This document shows, in pieces, positions 5,963 to 11,301 of a stretch of DNA of 11,301 nt. Every line of letters starts with the position of its first letter. Position 1 is the first letter of the stretch. The stretch is from positions 1-11,301 of the forward strand of contig VGDN01000025.1 in NCBI GenBank assembly GCA_016869695.1. Direction: 5' to 3'. A program made the position numbers and the translations under genes. The notes under the pieces are model-generated. The model did not search any database. It was not told where the DNA came from and saw nothing but the letters and a program-made list of their open reading frames with translations. Origin of the DNA: Alphaproteobacteria bacterium (GTDB lineage Bacteria; Pseudomonadota; Alphaproteobacteria; Rickettsiales; UBA1997).

Positions 5963-7222
5963 TCATAAATCCCGATAAAACCTTACCGCTTCTGGATCGG
6001 CGAAGATTTTCTCGAAACTGATCGATTGGATGAAAACGCCTTCAAGCTGGCGTGCACGCGACAGCGCAACATAAACTTGACCCGGACTAAAAGCATCAGC
6101 TAAATCACAAGAAATCTTGTCCAGCGTGAGTCCCTGCGATTTGTGGATGGTCATCGCCCAAGCCAAAATCAGTGGGACTTGCGTTAAAACCGCGTCGGTC
6201 ATCACCATATTTTTTTCAGAATCGAAGCGCTCAAGCAGCCACTCCTCCGGCGCGATGGTTAGGATTTTTTTATTCGCAAACTCAACCACGGGATAGGATT
6301 TTCGAGCGGAAAAATCGCGCACGATGCCCAGCGAACCATTGATGATTCCATCTTTTTGGTATGTGTTTTTTATCATCATCACCTGCGATCCCACCTTGAG
6401 CTGCAAGCTTTCAGCCGCTAGACAGTTTTTTTTCAGAAATTCTATTTTCTCAGGATTACCAGAATATTCCGCTACGTGAACAACCTCTGGATGTGGTATT
6501 TTCTTGAGCTCACCTTGGTTGATCTGCTCAACCTTAAGATTGTGCGTGGTTAAAATCGTCGGCCTGATCACATCATTATCCTTAGCGCCAACCCTTGATT
6601 CTAGAGCATCTCTGTCAGATCGCGTCAGATTCCCAACACGCAGATTATTCAATATCTTCACAAAATCCTGGTCGGATTGGCGGAATGATCCGTCAAGCAC
6701 GAAGGCTTGCATATCAAGCTCTCGCCAACTTTGTGAGTTAAAGCAAAAAGCCTGACTGCGCACCGGCGGCAGCTGCAGAAAATCGCCGAAAAGCAAGAGC
6801 TGGAGCCCTCCCATCGGCTTCTCACTTTCACGCACCGCCCGGAAAACCTTATCCAGAATCTCCAAAACTTCTGGCGAGATCATCGAGATTTCATCGATCG
6901 CCAAAGCCCGTGCGCGCCTGATTTTGCGCCGCACGCGCGCCATCTTCGCCGTAAAAATATTTCCGATGATTTGAGGAAGAGGAAGATTGGCAAGCCCAAT
7001 CCCCGACCAAGAATGAATCGTCGCCCCACCAATATTCACCGCGGCGATGCCAGTGCTGGCAGTTACTTCCAAACCGGAATGCCCGTAGTTTCGCTTAAGA
7101 AAGCTGAGCAGATAAGACTTCCCGCTACCCGCCCCACCAGTTACAAAAATATTTTTGCCCGCTTCAAAGGCTGAAACGACTGCTTGCTGAGAGGGGGAGA
7201 GTGATTCTGTAACGGTGGTCAT
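5963..7222 (-). CDS. PIF1-like superfamily 1B DNA helicase
   Basis: This is an ATP-dependent 5'-3' DNA helicase of the PIF1/RecD-like group, probably acting at structured DNA or replication intermediates. The 419 residues carry all main motifs in order: Walker A GGAGSGKS (29-36), motif Ia with STGIAAVNIGGATIHSWSG (56-74), Walker B IDEISMI (109-115, Asp110-Glu111), motif III LLFGDFLQLPPV (143-154), the arginine-containing GSFRQ (178-182), the PIF1-type IHKSQGLTLD (359-368) and motif VI VYVALSRAR (383-391). The ATG at 7220-7222 gives a natural N-terminus (SPSQQAVVSAFEAGKNIFVTG). It lies 8 bases from the T-tract of an upstream terminator, with little room for a promoter, so expression may depend on read-through. 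A chromosomal housekeeping copy cannot be told from an acquired one here. Confidence 0.93.
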   Translation of the reverse strand: MTTVTESLSPSQQAVVSAFEAGKNIFVTGGAGSGKSYLLSFLKRNYGHSGLEVTASTGIAAVNIGGATIHSWSGIGLANLPLPQIIGNIFTAKMARVRRKIRRARALAIDEISMISPEVLEILDKVFRAVRESEKPMGGLQLLLFGDFLQLPPVRSQAFCFNSQSWRELDMQAFVLDGSFRQSDQDFVKILNNLRVGNLTRSDRDALESRVGAKDNDVIRPTILTTHNLKVEQINQGELKKIPHPEVVHVAEYSGNPEKIEFLKKNCLAAESLQLKVGSQVMMIKNTYQKDGIINGSLGIVRDFSARKSYPVVEFANKKILTIAPEEWLLERFDSEKNMVMTDAVLTQVPLILAWAMTIHKSQGLTLDKISCDLADAFSPGQVYVALSRARQLEGVFIQSISFEKIFADPEAVRFYRDL

Positions 7223-7227
7223 GACTC

Positions 7228-7274
7228 AAATAAAAAGGGCTGTCACTCTTCGACAAGCTCAGAGTGACAGCCCT
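7228..7274 (-). terminator. Rho-independent terminator after the disulfide protein gene
   Basis: A perfect 14-bp stem (AGGGCTGTCACTCT at 7236-7249 with AGAGTGACAGCCCT at 7261-7274) encloses an 11-base loop. On the minus strand it is followed by TTTTTATTT, as expected for an intrinsic terminator. It sits 19 bases past the disulfide protein stop. The loop region reads CTTCGACAAGCTCAG, a sequence I recall from dispersed palindromic repeats in diverse bacteria, so it may be a repeat recruited as a terminator. Confidence 0.85.
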
Positions 7275-7293
7275 AGATAACTAAACGGGTCAA

Positions 7294-8178
7294 CTACTTC
7301 TTAGCACGAACCGCGGCCACTTTTTCTTGCAGCGACTTCACATCCAAGGCACCTGGTACAACTTCTTCACCGATCACAAAACCAGGAGTACCGTTGATTC
7401 CGATCGATCCACCAAGCTCTAGATTCTTCTGAATGATGCCGTCGATCTCAGCTTTTCTGTCCTTTAAAGCCGCTTCGATTTTATCCGCATTAAGTCCAAT
7501 CGACTTCAAAATCTTAAACGCACCATCCTTGCCATGTTCGCTACTCTTCATCGCGGCATCATGGAACTTTTTGTAAGATTCAGGAGAAGCAAGATGGACT
7601 GCCACGGAGACTTGCGCCATCTCCATCGAAGGCTGGCCAAGGATTGGGAACTCCTTGTAAACGACGCGTATCTTTTTGTCTTCCTTGATCAACTGATCAA
7701 CAGTTGCCTGCGCTTTTTTGCAATAGCCACAGGAGTAGTCAAAGAACTCAACCACAGTCACATCATAACCAGCAGGCGCATATTCGCCGGAGTTTTTGTC
7801 GTTAAAGAGATCGCCTTTTTTCTCGCCGATATTTTTCTGTGCGTTCTTCACCATGTCTTCTTGCATCTTTTTTTGCATGTTAGCTACAGCTTGTAAAATC
7901 ATATGTGGATTGGTCTCAACCCACTTTGCCATCACCTTCTCAACATCTCCAACGGTCTTAACTTTTTCATCTTGATCCAGACCGGTTGCCTTGACTCCTG
8001 CAACCATCACATCCACTGGATTTGTTGGAGCAGCAGCTTCCTGTGTTTGCTTATCCTTGCTAAGTTTTTTGCCACTAAAAGTGTAAAATCCACCGATCAC
8101 GAGCAGCACTGCAACCACGATGGCGATTGGTTTAGATAAGGATGGCTTGTCACTAAAATTTTTGTTTACGAAAGACAT
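7294..8178 (-). CDS. Membrane-anchored DsbA/ScsC-like disulfide oxidoreductase
   Basis: This is a thioredoxin-fold protein expected to act on disulfides of exported proteins in the periplasm. The 294 residues have an N-terminal membrane segment (about 17-34) after a basic start, an Ala/Pro/Lys-rich linker, a helical region (about 75-125) and the thioredoxin domain. That domain has VVEFFDYSCGYCKKA, with the redox pair Cys150-Gly-Tyr-Cys153, and the cis-proline loop GINGTPGFVIGEEVVPGA. The helical region with TNPHMILQAVANMQKK resembles the ScsC N-terminal domain, which oligomerises some family members. It could be an oxidase or an isomerase; sequence alone does not decide, and no dsbB or dsbD partner is in the window. 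The ATG at 8176-8178 has no clear Shine-Dalgarno. It is divergent from rnhB across 58 bases. Confidence 0.9.
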   Translation of the reverse strand: MSFVNKNFSDKPSLSKPIAIVVAVLLVIGGFYTFSGKKLSKDKQTQEAAAPTNPVDVMVAGVKATGLDQDEKVKTVGDVEKVMAKWVETNPHMILQAVANMQKKMQEDMVKNAQKNIGEKKGDLFNDKNSGEYAPAGYDVTVVEFFDYSCGYCKKAQATVDQLIKEDKKIRVVYKEFPILGQPSMEMAQVSVAVHLASPESYKKFHDAAMKSSEHGKDGAFKILKSIGLNADKIEAALKDRKAEIDGIIQKNLELGGSIGINGTPGFVIGEEVVPGALDVKSLQEKVAAVRAKK

Positions 8179-8236
8179 TTTGGGAGAAGTTTTAGTTGAA
8201 AAGAAGGCACAGCACTAAACCGCAACTTAACTAAAC
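8179..8236. promoter_or_regulatory. Divergent spacer between disulfide protein gene and rnhB
   Basis: Promoters for both genes must lie in or near these 58 bases unless they overlap coding sequence. ACTAAAC occurs twice on the plus strand (8214-8220 and 8230-8236, 16 bases apart), and TTTAGTT at 8191-8197 is its partial inverse. No clear -10/-35 pair is visible. An operator is possible but weak. Confidence 0.25.
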
Positions 8237-8842
8237 ATGCAACCAAGTTTTTTGATCGAAAACACATATCCAAATCTGCTCGTTGCCAGCATCGATGAAG
8301 CTGGTCGAGGACCGCTTGCTGGGCCAGTTGTCGCCGCTTGCGTAATCTTGGATAAAGAGGATTTTCCAAGCGGGATTAACGATTCAAAAAAACTCTCCAA
8401 AACCACCCGTAAAAAAATTTTTTTGGAGCTAAAAACTAAGACGAAGTTTGGAATTGGAATCGTCGATGAAAAAATCATCGATGAGATAAACATCCTAGAG
8501 GCAACAAAGCTGGCGATGTTGCACGCCTACCTGGATTTGCGCGAAAAATATTTGGTTAAACCACAGGTGATTTTAGTCGACGGCAACGTTGTTCCGTTCG
8601 CCAAACAAGATGAGATCAACGAGATTTTGCCAGTAGTGAAAGGCGATCAAAAAAGCCTATCTATCGCTGCCGCATCAATCCTAGCCAAAGAAACTCGTGA
8701 CCAAATCATGAATGAGCTCGACAAAAAATATCCGCTATTCGGCTTCGCTAAACATGCCGGCTATCCAACCAAACTACATCGTGAGATGATTAGTAAAAAT
8801 GGGCTTTGCGAGGTGCATCGAAAAAGTTTCTCATGCAAATAG
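8237..8842 (+). CDS. rnhB: Ribonuclease HII
   Basis: This enzyme cuts the RNA strand of RNA-DNA hybrids and starts removal of single ribonucleotides from DNA. The 201 residues show the catalytic set: SIDEAGRGPLAGPV with Asp20 and Glu21, the DSKKLS segment (49-54), VDGN with Asp115, and SIAAASILAKETRD (142-155) ending in Asp155. The tail FAKHAGYPTKLHREMI and the final HRKSF match the usual family ending. The ATG at 8237 gives a normal N-terminus. It is the first gene of a four-gene plus-strand cluster; its 3' end overlaps tsaC by 10 bases. Confidence 0.96.
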   Translation: MQPSFLIENTYPNLLVASIDEAGRGPLAGPVVAACVILDKEDFPSGINDSKKLSKTTRKKIFLELKTKTKFGIGIVDEKIIDEINILEATKLAMLHAYLDLREKYLVKPQVILVDGNVVPFAKQDEINEILPVVKGDQKSLSIAAASILAKETRDQIMNELDKKYPLFGFAKHAGYPTKLHREMISKNGLCEVHRKSFSCK

Positions 8843-9432
8843 TTAACGAAAAAAATCCCAACGCCGCCACCCTCGCCCACAAGTTTTTGCGCGCCGGAAA
8901 AATCATCGCCATCCCCACTGATACAGTTTATGGACTTGCTTGTGATGCCTCTAATCTCAGGGCCGTAGAGGCTCTCTACAAAATAAAAAATCGTGATGAA
9001 AAAAAACCGATCGCGATTTTTTTACGCGATATCGCTCACGCTAAAAAGATTTTCATCTTCGATGAAACAGCAGAAAAAATCGCCGCTAGATTTTTACCCG
9101 GAGCGTTAACTTTAGTTTTAAAGAAACGCAATGAAGCCAACTCCCCCTTAGCTTCCAACCTCAACAAAGCAGATGACGAGTTTTTGGGATTTCGCTTGGT
9201 CGACAGTTTTTTCGTCAAAAAAATCTTCGAAAAATTCGACGGAATTTTGGCGGTCACCAGCGCTAATATGAGCGGTGAGACGGCGGCAAACACAGCGCAA
9301 GAAATCAAAAGAAATCTCTCCGATCTTGATTTGTTGATCGAAGGTGAGCTATCCAGCCAACCAGCATCCACCGTGGTTAAAATCGACAACAACAAAATCA
9401 CAATCCTTAGACAAGGCTCAGTAGTTTTATGA
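8833..9432 (+). CDS. tsaC: L-threonylcarbamoyladenylate synthase
   Basis: The enzyme makes threonylcarbamoyl-AMP from threonine, bicarbonate and ATP, the first step of the t6A37 modification of ANN-decoding tRNAs. The YrdC/Sua5 domain fills the 199 residues: IPTDTVYGLACDA (27-39), KIKNRDEKKPIAIFL (50-64), PGALTLVLK, GFRLVDS and VTSANMSGE, ending with STVVKI and ILRQGSV. I chose the ATG at 8833, whose product begins MQIVNEKN. The upstream TTG at 8806 would add nine residues and lengthen the overlap with rnhB. The length is that of the short TsaC/YrdC form without a Sua5 domain. Its stop overlaps the next ATG by 4 bases. Confidence 0.93.
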   Translation: MQIVNEKNPNAATLAHKFLRAGKIIAIPTDTVYGLACDASNLRAVEALYKIKNRDEKKPIAIFLRDIAHAKKIFIFDETAEKIAARFLPGALTLVLKKRNEANSPLASNLNKADDEFLGFRLVDSFFVKKIFEKFDGILAVTSANMSGETAANTAQEIKRNLSDLDLLIEGELSSQPASTVVKIDNNKITILRQGSVVL

Positions 9433-9992
9433 AGAATATTCTGGATTTTTTGCGTATCCCACTCGTCAAAATCATCGGCATCTGCCTAGTTCTCTACTTC
9501 GCACTTTTCTCCAACAAACAAAATCCAGATTCGCTGCGCAACCGCCTCTCAAAAGAACAAGTCACACAAAACCTCCAAACAGCAAAAGAGCAGAGCCAGT
9601 TCATCATCTCCAACGTTCGTATGGCGCAGGGAATAGATAAAAACACCGTAGCCGCTGTTGAGATTGAGGACACTGCAGCCGGCCAAGATGGCGAAGCAGT
9701 GACTTGTGGCAGCGAAGTCGTAATCTCTTACGGAATCTATGATTCGAGTAACAAACAGATTAAGTTTGTTGACGGCGAATCACTCATCATCGGCAGCAAA
9801 AAAAACGAGCTGATAGAACAAAATATCACCGGCTTAAAACCAGACAGCATAAGGAATATCATGATCCCAAAAGAGCTCGCCACCAACGACAAAAACCTGA
9901 GCGAGATGCTAAAGTTTTATGGTAACATCAGATATCAAATCTCAGTTAAAGCCGTAACACCACATCCAGAATCTCAATCATCTTGCGGATGA
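9429..9992 (+). CDS. Membrane-anchored FKBP-like protein
   Basis: The 187-residue protein has an N-terminal membrane anchor (about residues 10-27), a polar helical linker (about 35-65, rich in Gln, Glu and Lys) and a C-terminal domain (about 88-176) resembling an FKBP fold. The supporting pattern is CGSEVVISYGIYDSSNKQI, then LIIGSKKNELIEQNITGLKPDS, RNIMIPKEL and finally IRYQISVKAV, which follows the FKBP order. The active-site Trp of FKBP12 (Trp59) appears to be Asn here and the AYG loop is absent. Prolyl isomerase activity is therefore doubtful and a chaperone or scaffold role more likely. It would face the periplasm. It overlaps tsaC and yciB by 4 bases each. The family assignment is by pattern only. 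Confidence 0.6.
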   Translation: MKNILDFLRIPLVKIIGICLVLYFALFSNKQNPDSLRNRLSKEQVTQNLQTAKEQSQFIISNVRMAQGIDKNTVAAVEIEDTAAGQDGEAVTCGSEVVISYGIYDSSNKQIKFVDGESLIIGSKKNELIEQNITGLKPDSIRNIMIPKELATNDKNLSEMLKFYGNIRYQISVKAVTPHPESQSSCG

Positions 9993-10555
9993 AAAAAAGA
10001 TCTCACGACGGCACCGCAAAATTCCTTTACGACTATCTCCCGCTCCTCGTTTTTTTTGCCTGCTACAAATTCGCTAAAACCCCAAATCCACTTATCACCG
10101 CCACCTTCTACATGATCATCACTACCTCTATCGCCATCCTTATCTCTTATCTTCTCACCAAAAAAATCCCGATGATCGCACTAGCTTCTGGAGCGATTCT
10201 CGGCGTCTTTGGCGGACTCACAATTCTACTAGAAGACGAGCTCTTTATCAAACTCAAACCAACCATAATCAATCTGCTTTTCGCCACGATTTTATTCTAC
10301 GGATATCTGCGCAAAAAGCCGTTTCTCTCTTATCTCTTAGGCGAGCAAATAAAGATGCACAACCGAGCCTGGCTTACCCTCTCCGCTCGCTGGGCTTGGT
10401 TTTTCGTTTTTCTCGCTTGTCTAAATGAGATAGTCTGGCGCAGCTGCTCAACAGATTTTTGGGTACAGTTCAAAGTGTTTGGGATGATGCCAATCTCCCT
10501 GATTTTTACCTTTTCCCAACTGCCTTTTATGCTGCGTGAAATGAAGAAGTTTTAG
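9989..10555 (+). CDS. yciB: Inner-membrane septation protein A (YciB/IspZ family)
   Basis: This multi-span inner-membrane protein is linked to cell-envelope integrity and septation. The 188 residues have about five hydrophobic segments. Family landmarks are YDYLPLLVFFACYKF (14-28), FGGLTILLEDELFIKLKP (about 73-90), the KKPFLSYLLGEQI loop and FWVQFKVFGMMPISLIFTF near the C-terminus, all matching E. coli YciB in order. I chose the ATG at 9989, which overlaps the preceding stop as ATGA; the TTG at 9983 would add only two residues. It is the last gene of the rnhB cluster and is followed by a terminator. Confidence 0.93.
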   Translation: MKKRSHDGTAKFLYDYLPLLVFFACYKFAKTPNPLITATFYMIITTSIAILISYLLTKKIPMIALASGAILGVFGGLTILLEDELFIKLKPTIINLLFATILFYGYLRKKPFLSYLLGEQIKMHNRAWLTLSARWAWFFVFLACLNEIVWRSCSTDFWVQFKVFGMMPISLIFTFSQLPFMLREMKKF

Positions 10556-10569
10556 CTGATTTTTAAACG

Positions 10570-10592
10570 AGCCCTTGCGACTCAGGGCTTTT
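10570..10592 (+). terminator. Terminator after yciB
   Basis: A 6-bp GC-rich stem (AGCCCT at 10570-10575 with AGGGCT at 10584-10589) with an 8-base loop is followed by TTT, 14 bases after the yciB stop. The stem is short but well placed for the rnhB-tsaC-FKBP-yciB transcript. No matching A-rich arrangement suggests that it also serves the convergent ldcA. Confidence 0.65.
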
Positions 10593-10633
10593 CAGACTAC
10601 AAAAACCTCCCCCCGAGAAGACTTTTTAAAAAA

Positions 10634-11301
10634 CTACCTCAACACTAACGGCATCATATCCTTCCCGTGACCAAAAGATTTTTCTGACAAAATCAGGATT
10701 TTTTTCGGCAGTTTTTCGGCGAATCTTTTTAGGGCGATCTCAATGTTTTTAGCCTTTGGAGTACCGTGCGGATTGGCCTCAAGAAAGTTCCCCAGCAGAA
10801 TCGCTTTTGGTGTTTTTTTAGTCTCACGAATGATCGTAGCGATCTGCGTGAAGTAACGATCGAGCCGCTCTCCATCCTCCCCCTCATCCTCCAGGAACAA
10901 AACTTTTCCCTGCCAGTCAATTTGGTTTTTGGTGCCGAAGTGAGAGCAGAGAACGGAGAGACAGCCACCGGTGATAGGGGTAAGTGGTAAGTGGTAAGAA
11001 GTAGTAAGTGGGATGGATGGTTTTTGACTAAAAACCAAATCTAAGATCGCTTGTTCGGATTTTTTGGAGACCATCGCGAGAGCAAGCTGGATCAGCATCG
11101 GGGCACTGATCACCTGCCATCCCCAGTTTTGGATTAAAAAAATATTCAGCGAAGTGATGTCGGAAAAGCCAATGAAAATCTTTGGCTTTTTTGGTTTTCT
11201 CATCTTCTGCAAAAAGGGTAAGAGATCAGCGCTACCATAGCCTCCGCGTGTACACCAGATTATATTTGCATTCGACTCGATGGATTTTTTTAGCTGCGCA
11301 A
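10634..11301 (-). CDS. ldcA: LD-carboxypeptidase (peptidase family S66), 5' end off window
   Basis: Family members remove the terminal D-Ala from murein tetrapeptides during cell-wall recycling. The frame is open to the window edge. The codons upstream of the TTG at 11212 encode family sequence (IIWCTRGGYGSADLLPFLQK), so the gene is partial and about 222 residues are visible. The catalytic residues fit: Ser in GFSDITSL (codon 11162-11164), Glu in VLFLEDEGEDGERLDRYF, and His in SFGHGKDMMPL (10667-10669). The Ser-to-His spacing is close to that of the family. The protein ends 11 residues after this His, somewhat shorter than usual. A heptamer repeat at 10980-11010 encodes part of SIPLTTSYHLPLTPITGG, just before the usual GGN segment, where Cys replaces Asn. 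Confidence 0.9.
   Translation of the reverse strand, partial: AQLKKSIESNANIIWCTRGGYGSADLLPFLQKMRKPKKPKIFIGFSDITSLNIFLIQNWGWQVISAPMLIQLALAMVSKKSEQAILDLVFSQKPSIPLTTSYHLPLTPITGGCLSVLCSHFGTKNQIDWQGKVLFLEDEGEDGERLDRYFTQIATIIRETKKTPKAILLGNFLEANPHGTPKAKNIEIALKRFAEKLPKKILILSEKSFGHGKDMMPLVLR
10980..11010. repeat. Heptamer repeat GTAAGTG inside ldcA
   Basis: Units on the plus strand read GTAAGTG (10980-10986), GTAAGTG (10987-10993), GTAAGAA (10994-11000), then GTA and GTAAGTG (11004-11010). On the minus strand the array is translated as part of the ldcA protein without breaking the frame. No inverted partner array is visible nearby. Confidence 0.8.

Noticed and set aside
7534..8139. Plus-strand ORFs opposite the disulfide protein gene
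   Set aside because: Cys/His/Leu-rich shadow translations of a well-supported gene with an active-site motif on the other strand.
3679..8178. A defence island or mobile element around the helicase and glycosyltransferase
   Set aside because: No nuclease, methylase, transposase, integrase or toxin-antitoxin partner is present; neighbours are core genes.
8166..8493. Minus-strand ORFs opposite the rnhB start
   Set aside because: They are antisense to the conserved RNase HII catalytic region, show no family pattern and are explained by codon bias of rnhB.
8806..8832. TTG start for tsaC
   Set aside because: It adds residues not typical of the family and enlarges the overlap with rnhB; the ATG at 8833 fits better.
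9983..9988. TTG start for yciB
   Set aside because: The ATG at 9989 forms a typical ATGA stop-start overlap, like other junctions in the cluster.
11210..11212. TTG at 11212 as the start of the carboxypeptidase gene
   Set aside because: The upstream codons to the window edge encode the conserved RGGYG segment of the family.

Overview
The window is a compact, gene-dense chromosomal segment of a moderately AT-rich bacterium, most likely an alphaproteobacterium and possibly Rickettsiales-like. Three things point there. It has a hemA of the 5-aminolevulinate synthase (C4) type. It has a gatC gene divergent from ruvX. Its RNase III carries Asn where most RNase III enzymes carry a metal-ligand Asp, which I recall from Rickettsia homologues. 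No rRNA, tRNA, CRISPR array, transposase or phage gene is visible. Both ends cut through genes: gpmI on the left and an ldcA-type carboxypeptidase on the right.

Layout. Bases 1-2288 (+) hold the 3' part of gpmI, then lepB and rnc, tightly coupled. Bases 2271-3136 (-) hold gatC followed 2 bases later by an Hda-type DnaA-family regulator. A gap of about 127 bases with a long inverted repeat separates gatC from the divergent ruvX (+), which overlaps a fucosyltransferase-like glycosyltransferase gene (+, to 4746). Bases 4709-8178 (-) hold, in order of transcription, a membrane-anchored thioredoxin-fold disulfide protein, a hairpin terminator, a PIF1-type helicase, a heptamer-repeat array and hemA. 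Bases 8237-10555 (+) hold rnhB, tsaC, a degenerate membrane-anchored FKBP-like gene and yciB, chained by 4-10 base overlaps and closed by a terminator. The ldcA-type gene (-) fills the rest.

Function. Nearly all genes are core housekeeping: glycolysis, protein export, RNA processing, tRNA amidation and t6A formation, replication control, heme synthesis, RNA-DNA hybrid removal, envelope disulfide chemistry and murein recycling. The glycosyltransferase is the clearest accessory gene.

The most unusual signal lies in the spacers. Three loci (about 3144-3171, 5888-5958 and 10980-11010) carry short repeats phased at 7 bases, each with a different unit. Two of them fill an intergenic gap and belong to an inverted arrangement. 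One of these appears to supply the possible TTG start codon of hemA. The third lies inside the reading frame of ldcA. I see no defence system or other new multi-gene system.
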